Positions 11,059 through 23,289 of a DNA stretch of 64,000 nt are shown piece by piece; the first letter of the stretch is position 1, and every line of letters starts with the position of its first letter. Origin of the DNA: Bugula neritina (Eukaryota; Bryozoa; Gymnolaemata; Cheilostomatida; Bugulidae); contig OZ037773.1 in the NCBI GenBank assembly GCA_964035545.1, positions 62,001-126,000 of the forward strand, read 5' to 3'. A program made the position numbers and the translations under genes. The notes under the pieces are model-generated. The model worked only from the letters and a program-made list of their open reading frames with translations. It had not been told where the DNA came from and did not search any database.

Positions 11059-12642
11059 TCAAAAGGTATGCTTTTGTTATCCATTGCTGGAATTATAATA
11101 AATTATTATAAAATGTAATAGGTGCTAAGAAACCGAGTCATACATTGCATTAAATGTAGTTGCAGCAAATACAAACTGCCACTGTGTAAAATGAAGGGCG
11201 TTTAAACAGGTTAATTGGACTCCTTTTCTTGCGTAGTGTCGCTAAATGGCAATTGTGACTGGATACCCTTCTTAGCATCACTAGCAGTCTTTGCTGGGAA
11301 TAGTAGCAAGAAATAGTTATTTATCACTTTTTGTATAAGCTGATCCACCAGAAAATCAATAATAAGTATTACACAAAACTGACATATTGTAGGGAACATA
11401 TGCTATTCACTAATTATGCAGGTATATAAGACTAAAGCTGATAACTGCCAACATAGAGTATTGATATCATTTATTTAGTAAGAATTATACATGAGTTAAA
11501 TAGAGTACACAAGTGTGTAGAATTACATAACTTGACAAATAATAAGCATGCAACCTAACTATTCAAGTGTTACTATTCAACTGCTGATGCACGCTGCTTA
11601 TGATCTCACATTATTAGCTCCATCCCAAAGCATTAGCTGCAGCTACTGATGCAAGCTGCTAATGTTTGTATGATCATTAGCTCCATTCTAATTGGTTGAT
11701 CCCATTCATTTTTCACAGAAGTAGCGTAACAATGTAGGCAGTACCAGGCTGAGTGTAGCTTAGCGTATCCAAGACATGAGAGCAGTGGAGTAATTATAAG
11801 AGTTGCCCTTCCGATATACCATAAATCACCACAATATATAACACCTCAGCAACAATAGAAGGATGACGAACTGTTGAAAACAAACAATATTCAATTGCCT
11901 ACCATCATAGATCATCTACTTGGCTTATACTGTTCAACTAGCCTGCCTTTGAGTTTTGAGTAATATCTATACCACAGCAATTGGGCAAATGTGATTGGTC
12001 ACTTGAGTTTCACTCATTTCGATCAAGTGGCATAATTTTAAGATTGGAAAATCTTATTAGTGTGGCCTTAATCCAACCTATTTTGTCCCATTCAGTTTCG
12101 GATTGTCAAGATTTTATTGTCTCTTTGATCTCATTTCAGTATCCTGATTATTAATATGTACTGAACTTCTTTATAAGTATTTCTCCACTTTTGACAGCAA
12201 CTTTTCAGTTCAGTCACTTCTATTTTTATGTGCAATGTTTGTATTTGATTTGAAATTAAACCAATTGATAATACAGTCAAATTTTTTACTCAAACTATCA
12301 TGATCTTTAGTTGATTAAATTTGCTTTTATCAACTTTTTCAACAATATTGTTTTCACTGGTACAGTTCGCTCCATTCTAATGTAACCATGTAACATTAGG
12401 CTTCAAACTTTTCACCCAGCTCAACTATACACTGCGGTTCCATGACTGCTCATTGTGCGAATGAATGTCCTCACCGATTATTTGTGGTTTGCATTAGCTT
12501 ATAGTTGGAGTTTCATTCAATGCAACTATTTCTCTTGGCCAATTTCTTTATGAAGCCTGTGCACAAAATGTGTCATTAAGCAATTGTTTCTGATTGGTTT
12601 GTGTGTTACGTTAGTTTAAAATAACATTATTGTCATTTGCAG
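11059..12642 (+). other. Putative last intron of the Ig gene
   Basis: A donor-like AAAAG|GTATGC lies at 11065/11066, seven bases after the stop codon. An acceptor (TCATTTGCAG) ends at 12642. Nothing else is recognised here. Short ORFs (for example 11211-11399 minus) show no domain content. Confidence 0.45.
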
Positions 12643-12995
12643 AAAACAAACTCCAAAATAATGAGAATACAGGAGACCCCAAAAGAACGAGATGAGACTT
12701 TCACTGTCTTTTTGCAGATACATTAGCTATTGATAAAATCTCACTCATTTTTACTGAAGAAACAAAATAGATATTGGGTGTGTTGACGTTCTCTCCCCTA
12801 ACTGCCAAATTTCTCTATACTATGAAATGCATTTGGAATTTGAAGTTTTTATTCTGTAGATTATTTCGCTATTGAAACTATTTGTTTTTTCATGATTGTG
12901 ATTTGCTTCATGTTTTTTTTCTGTTTCATTTCATGTATTGTTCAAAATGACTACAATAACATTTTACACTCTGTACCAAAATAATGATCAATAAA
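12643..12995 (+). other. Putative terminal exon of Ig gene with poly(A) signal
   Basis: The exon starts after an AG acceptor. Read in phase 1, like every other exon here, it gives a short hydrophilic, charged stretch ending in TGA at 12693-12695, which looks like a cytoplasmic tail. The in-frame TAA at 11056-11058 would make it 3' UTR. A phase-0 reading is also open for 27 codons, so the frame is not certain. AATAAA at 12990-12995 is a good cleavage signal. Confidence 0.4.
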
Positions 12996-13554
12996 TTGGT
13001 AACAGTTTTATGCATACCTTGATGCAGATACTTTTATTTGAAACTCATGAGACGTACCTACCAAATTTAAAGTCGAAATCATACAATTGATCAGTGAAAT
13101 CCATGTTAAACAAGGTTTTCAACAATATCTAAGGAATGCTTTGCAGATTTGAGAGATCTTCTGAACAATATAGCATTCTGAAAATTAGCAAAAATCACAG
13201 CAACTAAAATTGCTGTCATTAAAATAATAATAATAATAATTACTTTGTACAAATATATAGACAGATTAACAGTTGATAGAAGTTATTGCAGTAAGTGTGT
13301 TTAGTACTAATATATATATATAGTTCACAAAACTGTTGTTGAGCTTTTCATCAAAATAAAACTAAATTATTTATACAGAACAATCAATCCAAAAAAGAAT
13401 GAAAAAGTTTATCAAAAAACCCAACAAAAAGTAACAGGAAACAAAACAAAAAGTAGTTGTATAATTGGAGATGAAAAAAAATTTAACCAAGTTATATATT
13501 GTATGCAGATAAACTAGTTTATTAAAAAATTTGGTGAGGTTATAAAATTTTTGC

Positions 13555-13632
13555 AAGGCCACTCCTAACCCTCACTAGGGTTGGAACCTGAGACCCCCAT
13601 TTCCCAAAGCAAGTGCTAACCAGTACACCACA
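13555..13632 (-). mobile_element. tRNA-derived SINE head (copy A)
   Basis: The minus strand carries an A-box-like TGGTTAGCACTTG (13622-13610) and a B-box-like GGTTCCAACCC (13588-13578) at tRNA-gene spacing, inside otherwise AT-rich DNA. No clover-leaf with a proper anticodon arm is evident, so a SINE or decayed tRNA pseudogene fits better than a tRNA gene. The tail and target duplication were not defined. Confidence 0.5.
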
Positions 13633-14360
13633 TGTATGACTGGGTAGTCTCATCACCGTACATGCATATGTATATACACATACACAGAATGATTCAAGCG
13701 TAAATCTCTTTGAAATGGCAATAATATTATGCATTCATCTCACTAAAAGTATGAAGTTGATTATTATCTCTTTTCATTTTAATGATATTTTAGTTGAGGC
13801 AACAGTTTGACTGCAAACTATTCTTGAATAAATTAACCTGCAGTAATCAGCCTCTGCACCTCTTCATGCATAACAGGTTGGACTTCTGCTTCTTTCCATT
13901 TCTTAAGCATAAAAGTTTTTTTTTCTGTTAACACAACAATGCTACTAAAAAGCACCCACAATTTACCTTTACAGATGACTACTTTTTGTACTAATAGAAA
14001 ACTCAATGCTCATTGCCTGTACTCAAAATAAAATTTGGAACGCTATTATTCAAGAAAAAAAATTAAAAAAAACCTCAACAAATTTATTCAATGAAATCCA
14101 TAACCCTGCTAAATTAACAATTGTTTTTGCCAGAGACAGATATTGTAATGGTTAGAAGAAGTATACCTCCCAGTACCTCCTGCTAAACATGACTATAGAT
14201 TATGGTGAAACTACCATCAAGGACGACAACTTCACAAACCCTTGCCGCATGCCGGTGCCCTATTAGTAACTACGGATGACACCGCCGGAATCTGTGTCAT
14301 TCAATCGGAATCCACTCTGTGTATATAAGCAATGTGCGTGTGCGTGCGTACGTCTGCGCG
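13633..14360. other. AT-rich DNA, no gene seen
   Basis: No coding frame, no transposon ends and no RNA gene recognised. Short A/T homopolymers occur near 13920 and 14055. Confidence 0.5.
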
Positions 14361-14520
14361 CGTGTGTGTATGGAAGGAGTGCATAGAGAGTGTGTATGGA
14401 AGGAGTGGATAGAGAGTGTGTATGGAAGGGGTGGATAGAGAGTGTGTATGGAAGGGGTGGATAGAGTATATAGAAGGAGTGGATAGAGAGAGCATGAGAG
14501 GAGTGGATAGAAAGTGTGTG
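14361..14520. repeat. ~26-bp minisatellite (copy A)
   Basis: About six imperfect tandem units built from GTGTGTATGGAAGG followed by AGTGGATAGAGA. Minus-strand ORFs rich in TLYPLLPYTLS across it arise from the repeat and are not genes. Confidence 0.8.
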
Positions 14521-15175
14521 TAAGGGGAGAGTGTATGGTAGAATACATGGTAGAGTAAATTTTCAATCAGAAATTCAGGACATATAGTATAGCCATACAA
14601 ACACCATGACATAAAAGTTTTATAATTAATGCATTAAATAGCACCAAAACATTATTCAAAGGTACAAATTACCCTTTTTATTGATAGTAAAAATTTAATT
14701 TAGGTCATATTATACTGATATAGAATAATTTATGAAAACGTGCTATAACAATTATAATCTCTACAATGTCGATTATCTGCGAGATTTCTTGGCAGCTTTT
14801 TATCAGTAGTTTGTCTTTGCTTAGTGCAACCCAATGGCAAGTTAAAAGTTTCTAGTAGGTTATAGTATTGCAAGTATTTTTCATTTGCGCATTTGACACA
14901 TGTGCATTAGTCTCTAAAAGTAAAGACAGCTATAAATTGTTTTTGTTGCTCTTGTAAACATGAGAATTGTTTACTGAATGGAAAAGCATATCATTCCTTT
15001 CTACTTTGAAAACTCCAGGGTCTCCTACTAACTGCAGTGTGATATATTTCTTTCAACTCTGTAGTGTATATTGCTTCGCAGCTTATCTGGTACTTAGTAA
15101 CGTCAGTCATGCAGCATTTGGATGCTCTCCTCTTCAGTATTTATGCCTACTTGGCAAACAATTTTACCATCTTTT

Positions 15176-15545
15176 AAAGAGACAAACAGACTAACAGAGA
15201 AACTAGTGAACAGACAGACTATCAGAGAAACTAGCGAACAGACAGACTATCAGAGAAACTGGTGAACAGACAGACTATCAGAGAAACTAGTGAACAGACA
15301 GACTAGCAGAAGAACTAGTGAACAGACAGACTATCAGAGAAACTAGTGAACAGACAGACTAGCAGAGAAACTAGTAAACAAACAGACTATCAGAGAAACT
15401 GGTGAACAGACAGACTAGCAGAGAAACTAGTGAACAAACAGACTATCAGAGAAACTAGTGAACAGACAGACTATCAGAGAAACTGGTGAACAGACAGACT
15501 ATCAGAGAAAGTAGTGAACAAACAGACTAGCAGGGGAACTAGTGA
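15176..15545. repeat. 28-bp minisatellite, ~13 units (copy A)
   Basis: Direct tandem units of GAACAGACAGACTATC then AGAGAAACTAGT, differing at a few positions (TATC/TAGC, AGT/GGT, CAGACA/CAAACA). There are no unique spacers, so it is a minisatellite and not a CRISPR array. Unit number looks the same in copy B. Confidence 0.85.
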
Positions 15546-15703
15546 ATGGACATGGATAAGAAAATCAAAACAACGGAAATGCATTGTGGGGAGGAGCAGT
15601 GAGAATTATAGATTCTGGGTTTCCCGAATTTACACAACTTACTCTGCTTGGAAAAAAGAGCTATTGAATAATACTCTTCTTTACGATAAGAATCTGTGCG
15701 GAC

Positions 15704-15705
15704 GC

Positions 15706-15754
<49 letters not shown>

Positions 15755-15811
15755 AGTACGTGTGTGTGTGTGCGTGTGTGTGTGCGTGTGCGTATGCGTG
15801 TGTGCGTGTGT
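15704..15811. repeat. (GT)n microsatellite (copy A)
   Basis: An uninterrupted GT run followed by GT with GC and GA interruptions. Copy B is ten bases longer here, the largest difference seen between the duplicates. ORFs of Val-Cys or Thr-His repeats across it are artefacts. Confidence 0.9.
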
Positions 15812-16305
15812 AGTGTTGAGATTTGAAGACCGTATAAACTGCAGTAGTTTTCCCTTTGTCATTTGAAAGCATTTATTTAAAAGTTTGTTACTTAATTAAA
15901 ATATTTTTATCCTTTAATCACATTATTTTATTGTAATTTATAAAATTTCATGCCAATACTATTGTTATAGAGAAGTTACAGAGAAGTAAGATAAGATTTG
16001 AAGTTATCTTCTCTCTGAGCCAAGAGGTCACTCAGATTGATACGGTACGCACTTTAGCCAATTGACTTACAGAAATGAGATGACATCTTAAAACAAAATT
16101 TTCAAACCTAGATTAATTTTTACACTGTTGTCATATAAAGTTAGGTTATTTCTTGCTATAGATTGAAGAGAAAATATTTACTTTAGTGTATCTGTGTTAT
16201 TAGCTTTACCCCTAGTTTGCTATCAGTTCATCAATCTACCAACATTCCGACGGGAGCAGATAAAACTGTATCTTCAGCTGTTTTAAGACTGACTTGTGGT
16301 CACAC
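15812..16305. other. AT-rich DNA, no gene seen
   Basis: Non-coding sequence between the GT repeat and the E4 LTR. No features recognised. Confidence 0.5.
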
Positions 16306-16613
16306 TGTAGTGGGCAGTGAAGCGTAGGGCCATGTGCTCACTAGCCAATTACATGCGGACACGTGACCTTTTCCCGGTATTATAACTGGGTTCTAGTTTA
16401 TGTTAGTAGTGTGCTCAGTCGGAGCGTGATGTTGTATACAATCAGAGATCTTACGTTTTATATGTGTATTCTTAACTAGTGTTACTTATATTTTATCAGT
16501 GTGTATCAAATATATCTACTATCGCAACTCTCCGTCTAGTACTTCAACATGCAACGTGGATAACTAGATAATACACGAACTCCCACACTTAATATAATTG
16601 CAAAATGATAACA
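16306..16613 (+). repeat. E4 5' LTR (copy A)
   Basis: Starts TGTAGTGGGCAGTG and ends GATAACA, 308 bp, one base before the primer-binding site. It is related to the LTR at 31684-31998 (shared TGTAGTGG, GTGCTCACTAGCCAAT, GCAACGTGGATAACTA) but not to the E1 or E3 LTRs. Confidence 0.85.
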
Positions 16614-16614
16614 G

Positions 16615-16632
16615 TGGTGGCAGCGGTGAGAT
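16615..16632 (+). other. E4 primer-binding site (tRNA-Leu type)
   Basis: TGGTGGCAGCGGTGAGAT directly follows the LTR plus one base. It differs from the E3 site by one base (A for G at position 15) and would pair with the 3' end of tRNA-Leu. Confidence 0.8.
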
Positions 16633-16678
16633 TCTGTATACTGACACGGATGCAACCTGACTGAAGACTACAACCAAG

Positions 16679-17734
16679 ATGGCGAGAGCACCAACTCGAC
16701 AAGGAGAAGGTGAGCCTGCTACTATAATAGCCCCAGAGGGCCCAGCATTACAAGAGGAAGAGGCTTATCGGTACCGGTTGAAAGCTCCCACCTTTACTGG
16801 GTCGGAAGATGTTGAATGATTCATACAGGAGTTTAGAGAGGTAATAGACATCGCTCAATGGCTGCCCAGAGTGGCCCTTATTCAATTGCGGAGGGCATTG
16901 GCGGAGCAAGCTAAACCGAACGGGCTAGGAACCAACATAAACGGGATCTTTGCTGCGCTACGGGCCCGCTTCGGCATCTCCGCAGTAGACGCCAGGGCCC
17001 GCTTACAGAAGTTGTGCCGCGCCCTGCGGACCCCGTTACAAAAACATGCTGCTACGGTGAAGAAACTGGCGCAAGTTGCGTATGGCGACCTGCCAGCACA
17101 ACACCAAGAGCGCTACACTTATGATGCTTTCGTCCAGTCACTGAATGACCTGGGCCTACACCACCAACTAGAAGCCAAAGGAGTGACCACAGTAGAGGAC
17201 GTCCTAAAGGCTGGAGAGGCTTACTTGTTGGCTACTCAACTGCATAGAGGGCAAGGAAGCCCGCCGCCGGCTGGAGTTAATGCCGCAGGAGGATATGTGG
17301 CACCACAATCTCCCTCTCGGACTATGGTGGTCCCCGAAGTTCCCCCCTTGAAAGCAGAAGTAAACCGCATAATGGAGATGCTGGAACTGCTAGTAGCAGT
17401 TCTTGCCAACACTGGCCACAGTCAGGCCCGGCGGTTGCCCCCAGCACTTGTGGGTCCGGGCTGGGGTGGTGGTGGTCAGAGCCACCCCCAGCGAGGACAA
17501 CCCCAGGGCAAGGGGGTGTTAAACTGTCAAGGCACGTGGACGCCTTCCCTCTCTGCTGGCCAAGACTGGAGGAACATGGTGGGACACGCCGCGGCCTGTC
17601 TGTACAGACACGACGGTATGCCCCCCCCCCCCAAGTGGCAGGTACCACTTAGGACTAGCCGACCCTCACGGCGGCCGAGTACCTTCTCCCTGCCACTCAC
17701 TAACCGGTTCCACCGGTTACCCGAGGAAGAGTAG
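16679..17734 (+). pseudogene. E4 gag (nonsense-disrupted, copy A)
   Basis: The ATG at 16679 opens a frame homologous to E3 gag, but TGA at 16817-16819 replaces the Gln of the V-E-Q-F-I-Q block. Downstream the frame is open to 17734 in this copy. The capsid-like region (about 16871-17260) is well conserved. The CCHC knuckle of E3 and E5 is absent: a Gly/Gln/Pro-rich stretch leads straight to the frameshift heptamer. A 12-C run near 17620 shifts frame relative to copy B. Confidence 0.85.
17518..17546 (+). promoter_or_regulatory. Putative -1 frameshift site of E4 (copy A)
   Basis: GTTAAAC (17518-17524) lies in gag-frame register (G TTA AAC). It precedes a short hairpin AAGGC...GCCTT (17529-17533 with 17542-17546) after 4 nt. 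Shifting back one base enters the pol frame (V-K-L-S-R), matching E3 pol (V-K-L-P-R). The hairpin is weaker than in E3 and E5. Confidence 0.55.
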
Positions 17735-20700
17735 CCTGCCACTGATATAGAGCCGGAAGGCCCAGTGGGGGGCTCCGAGCCCCGCCGGCGCCAACCACGC
17801 CGCCGGAAACCCGGTAAACCACGGGTAAAACCCTCGCAGCCCTACCCAGTCAGAACTGAGCATGAGGGGGGTGAAAGTACAACCACACGGAGATAGCTAT
17901 TTCCTACCCGGAAAAGTGGCGGGTAAAGCTGTCACTTTCCTGTTAGACTCCGGCTGTACTACAAACCTTCTCAGTCGCAGGGTCTTCGAGACACTGCCCC
18001 GCCGGGACAGGGATAGAGTACGACCGTATACGGGAGAACATGGCACCCTAGCAGATGGGTCGTGTATCCCCTTCCACGGTATCATCCAACTCACTGGGCG
18101 TGTCCGAGACCAGGCTGTACAGGAGACCTTCGTCATAAGCCAGCTGGAGGAAGATGCTATCCTCGGAATGCCCTTCTTGAAACGGCACCAATGCCGCATA
18201 GACTTTAGCAAGTCGGCAATGCTGATGGGCAGGCGAGAACTCGCCTGTGTGGATAAGTCCGGGCGTCCTCTAGTGGGCGGTGTCCAGGTAGTCCAGAACT
18301 GCACCATACCGGGACGCTCTCGGGTCACTATCCACTGCCAAGTGAACAATAACCTGGACTCGGGGTGGTTGGAGGCGCGCACTAAATAATCCAACTTGCC
18401 AGCAGTTTAAACCAGCTGACTGAGCGAGGAGAGATCTTAGTGCAGTGTGTAAACCCCTTTACTGAGTCCACCAAGCTACCAGCTGGATCTATGCTGGGCC
18501 GGTTCGACTCTGTCCAATGGGAGGACGTGGGCCCGTCGCTGGGAGATGCGACGGAGGAACCCCCTCGACACCCTAACAAGGGGCGAGGGGCTGTCCCAAC
18601 ACACATCCGGGAGCTATATAAGACAGCCTGTGGTGGCTGCGCGAGCAACGAGGAACGCCAGGTTATGGCGAAGTTGCTTGGTGATGTGTTCAGTGGCGGA
18701 GATCACGACGTCGGACTGACTGAAGCTGTCAGACACGAAAGACCGCTGACTGCAGGGACAGTCCCTATTCAGCAACCCACGTGCAGGTTGGGGCCAGAGA
18801 AAGAGAAGGAGGTCAGCCGACAAGTCCGGGATCTTCTGGACCGAGGCCTCATCGAGCCAGCCCACAGTGCGTGGAGCTCGCCGGTCGTGTTGGTCTGGAA
18901 GAAAGACGGCAGTTGGCGGTTTTATGTGGACTACCACTAGCTCAATAGCGTAACCATACAAGACGCCTACCTTCTATCTCGTATTGATCAATCCCTGGAC
19001 ACCCTAGCCGGCAGCAAGTACTTCAGTACGTTAGACTTGTTGAGTGGTTACTGGCAGGTTCCTCTGAGTCCTGACGCCCAGAAGAAGGCGGCGTTTATAA
19101 CATGGGACAGACTGTGGAAGTGGGAGGTGCTGCTTTCTGGGCTAACCTCCACCCCGGCCACCTTTCAGATGCTGATGGAGCAAGTCCTCAGTGGACTCCA
19201 CTGGAAAACACTGCTGATCTACCTTAATGGTGTCATCGTGATCTCTCCAGACTTCGAGACACACAACAGTCATCTGCGGGAGGTTTTCGAAAGACTCCGA
19301 GGTGCCGGTCTGAAGCTAAAACTATTCAAGTGCGCTCTGTTGCAGCCGGAGGTCAAGTATCTGGGGCACGCTGTCGGTCGAAACGGCGTGGCAACGGATC
19401 CCAAAAATAACAGGCTATAGAGGACTGGGTCACCCCCCAAGACTTGACCGGACTCCAGGTTTTCTTGGGTCTGTTAAGGTATTACAGACAATACATACCA
19501 GACTTTGCGGGGATAGCACAGCCGTTAAACCGGCTCACCGCAAAGGGAGTGACGTGGCAGTGGACCCCGGTCGAACAAGGAGTGTTCGACCGTCTCAAGG
19601 GTTGCCTACTGACGGCACCCATCACGGCCTACCCAGACCCTACTCTGGAGTACATCCTCAACACAGACGTCAGTGACCAGAATGTTGGCGCTGTGCTGTC
19701 TCAAGTGCAGGAAGGCCGAGAAGTAGTAGTAGCCTACTACAGCAAGTCTCGCTCACCCACTGAACGAAATTACTGCACTACCGGCAAGGAGTTGCTGGCA
19801 GTAATCAAGTCAGTGAAGCACTTCCGACCATACCTGTACGGCAGGAAGTTCTGGCTGCGTACGGATCATGCCTCTCTGATCTGGTTGTGGAAGAGAGCAG
19901 AACCGTCCAGTCAGATCGCCCGGTGGCTCGAAATCCTGGCTGAGTTCTCCTACCGGATCGAACATCGACCGGGCAGGAGACACAGCAATGCGGATGGTTT
20001 GAGCCGCCGACCTGATGGAGGTTGCAAACAGTGTTTCAACAATGGGAGGAGGGACGGAGGTGCCCCGCGATGTGAACTAGAGACGCTGGCTCACCCCGGA
20101 GCACAGTTTGACTGGGACCAGGGTCAACTCACACAGAAGGTTGACGAGTCCCGGGAGGTTGTACAAAACCTCCGCGCCAACCCTTTTTTTGCCAATAATG
20201 TCCGGGAGCTGAAGAAGCTTCAGGAAGAGCTGCCTGGAGTAGTGGCAGACATATATCGGGCCAAAAAGGAAAAGCGACGACCCAGCTAAGAACAACTACG
20301 GCAGGGATGCGCCGAATTCCAGCTGTTCTGCTAGCGTTGGGACTCGCTGAGGATCGGGCAGGAAGGTCTGCTGACCATTTCTCTAGCTGCTAGCGGCAGA
20401 CACCCAGAGAGGAAGAGGGTGGTCTGCCCCAGCGCCATACGTCGTGAGTTAATTTGGGACACTCACAAACAGGCTCACGCAGGAGTCAAGAGAGCGATCT
20501 CCTAATTAAAACTCCGGTGGTACTGGCCCAAGATGGGGCGCGATGTCCGACTCAGAGTAAAACAGTGTGAATTCTGCCAGGCCAGCAAGCATGGCCGTCT
20601 CCCTGGCGAAGCGGGACGGCAGAGGTTATATGCTGGAAGGCCGTGGCAAGTAGTAGCTGTCGACCTGGTCAGACCCTTGCCCCTAACCCCCAGAGGCAAT

Positions 20701-20755
20701 AGTTGGATCTTTGTTTTGACCGACCACTTTACGAGGTGGGCGGACGCTCTGGCCA
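17525..20755 (+). pseudogene. E4 pol remnant (copy A)
   Basis: Protease (17862-18389) keeps L-L-D-S-G-C-T-T-N. RT (18440 on) is stopped by TAG at 18938-18940, where D-Y-R-K-L-N-S should be. The catalytic box reads Y-L-N-G instead of Y-L-D-D. A frameshift lies near 19420. RNase H (19444-20289) keeps its R-T-D-H block and N-A-D-G-L-S-R-R end. The integrase HHCC domain and the start of its core (20533-20755) follow after several stops. The element cannot encode active RT. Homology ends abruptly at 20755. Confidence 0.9.
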
Positions 20756-21253
20756 CACATAATGTTTATACATAAATAATATTGCCAAACCAAACCATTA
20801 ATAAATATTTGTCGAGCGGAGATAACTCCTCTGATTACCTCTGCATACCACCTACATTTTTATTCTACAGTTATTGGATTGCAGACATTAATTTCAAAGC
20901 AAAATTATCAAATAATATTTAACTTGTTAATTGTCTCCTCTTGAATCAATTATTAGGCGAAAATTTATTTTCATTCAAGTAATATGAATATAAATATATA
21001 TATACATATTTAAATAAGTTTATAAACTATTAAAGTTATTGTTATACAAATATTATTTTAAAAATATTTTTCGTTCCACACTTTTAAGCTATACATATGT
21101 ATTCAAACCATTAGTTCCAATCACAGTCACTATTAGCACATCATTCTGTAAATACATCAAGTTGCTGCGCAGTATCTACTCTGCAAAATACAAATTACTG
21201 TGTGTTCTTTGATCTGACAATATTAAATTATATTGTTATTGATGCGATGAAAC
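20756..21253. other. AT-rich segment abutting truncated E4
   Basis: The first 36 bases (20756-20791) match the inverse complement of 57951-57986 with one mismatch. The rest is AT-rich, with no gene recognised. 21246-21253 is the octamer GATGAAAC that recurs at 23282-23289, the target-site duplication of the next element. Confidence 0.6.
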
Positions 21254-21696
21254 CAGAGTGGTATATATTAGGAGTGTTGACATTAGGTAATCATACGGAA
21301 TCATATGGGCGCCATTATGCCGAGATTGGTACAGCGAGTTTATATAAGTTATAAAGGAAAAACTTTGTCACTTTGTTAATTTATTTTTTTTCTATTTTAT
21401 GTGTACATTTTTTTTAGTTTTGTTTATTGGTAAAGTTTTTAAACACATTTTTTGTGCACATAAAATTTAAAAAAAATAAAAACTCAATCATGCACGTAAG
21501 TACAAAGCTATAAAGTTGAAGCTTCGCTGTGATTACAATGTGAATATGAATTGAATTTAATGCTTGCAATAACCATTCTACACAAAATACGTTACAGTTG
21601 CTATAAATGTAAGACTAATAAATTGGATGCAAATAGGCACGGTAATACTACTTAAGTTATGCTATTATTTTTTGAAATTTGTAGTAAATATTTGGC

Positions 21697-21758
<62 letters not shown>

Positions 21759-21762
<4 letters not shown>

Positions 21763-22097
21763 GTGGTATATATTAGGAGTGTTGACATTAGGTAATCATA
21801 CGGAATCATATGGGCGCCATTATGCCGAGATTGGTACAGCGAGTTTATATAAGTTATAAAGGAAAAACTTTGTCACTTTGTTAATTTATTTTTTTTCTAT
21901 TTTATGTGTACATTTTTTTTAGTTTTGTTTATTGGTAAAGTTTTTAAACACATTTTTTGTGCACATAAAATTTAAAAAAAATAAAAACTCAATCATGCAC
22001 GTAAGTACAAAGCTATAAAGTTGAAGCTTCGCTGTGATTACAATGTGAATATGAATTGAATTTAATGCTTGCAATAACCATTCTACACAAAATACGT
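21759..22097 (+). repeat. Second copy of hAT left arm
   Basis: Direct repeat of 21257-21595, starting GAGTGGTATATATTAGG and ending CACAAAATACGT. I saw no difference between the two. It lies between AT-repeat tracts inside the hAT element. Confidence 0.85.
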
Positions 22098-22854
<757 letters not shown>

Positions 22855-23289
22855 CATGCCAAATATTTACTACAAATTTCAAAAATAGCATAAATTAAGT
22901 AGTATTACCGTGCCTATTTGCATCCAATTTACTAGTCTTACATTTACAGCAACTATAACGTATTTTGTGTAAAATGGTTATTGCAAGTATTATTCAATTC
23001 ATATTCACGTTGTAAGCACAGCGAAGCTTAAACTTTATAGCTTTGTATTTACGTGCATGATTGAGTTTTAATTTTTTTTAAAATTTTATATGCATTGAAA
23101 ATATGTTTAAAAACTTTACCAATAAACAAAAATAAAAAAATAGACACATAAAATAAAAAAATAAATAAAATCACAAAAGTGGCAAAATTTTCCCTTTATA
23201 ACTTATATAAACTCGCGGTACAAATAGCGGCATTATGATTTTTCATGGTTTAAAGTCAACACTCTTAAATATACCACACTGGATGAAAC

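Larger units (their letters stand above)
1..20755. repeat. Copy A of a ~20.75 kb near-identical duplication
   Basis: This block recurs at 34197-54960. The offset is 34196 up to the GT microsatellite near 15.7 kb, 34206 after it (copy B has ten more bases), and 34205 after a poly-C run near 17.62 kb (12 C here, 11 in copy B). The only substitution I noticed is G at 16709 against A at 50915; I did not check every base. Decayed retroelement reading frames share the same stops in both copies. Identity ends after base 20755, inside the E4 integrase. The left end lies outside the window. Confidence 0.95.
16306..20755 (+). mobile_element. E4: decayed Ty3/Gypsy element, 3'-truncated (copy A)
   Basis: Plus-strand element with 5' LTR, primer-binding site, gag, protease, RT, RNase H and the first part of integrase. 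Sequence shared with copy B stops at 20755 in the integrase core, so the 3' part (rest of integrase, ORF3, 3' LTR) is missing here. Stops in gag and RT and a mutated RT catalytic box show it is inactive. Confidence 0.92.

Noticed and set aside
13555-13632. Functional tRNA gene on the minus strand
   Set aside because: A and B boxes are present, but I could not fold an acceptor stem and anticodon arm. A SINE head fits better.
14297-14612. Ser/Thr/Tyr/Leu-rich minus-strand ORFs
   Set aside because: They arise from the 26-bp minisatellite.
14967-15194. 75-codon plus-strand ORF as a small secreted protein
   Set aside because: No signal peptide at its start, no homology recognised, and it runs into the minisatellite.
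15176-15545. Possible CRISPR array (28-bp direct repeats)
   Set aside because: Units are contiguous with no unique spacers, there are no cas genes, and the DNA is eukaryotic. It is a minisatellite.
15514-15872. ORFs ending in Val-Cys or Thr-His repeats (also 49710-50078)
   Set aside because: They cross the GT microsatellite. The upstream part has no domain and overlaps the 28-bp minisatellite.
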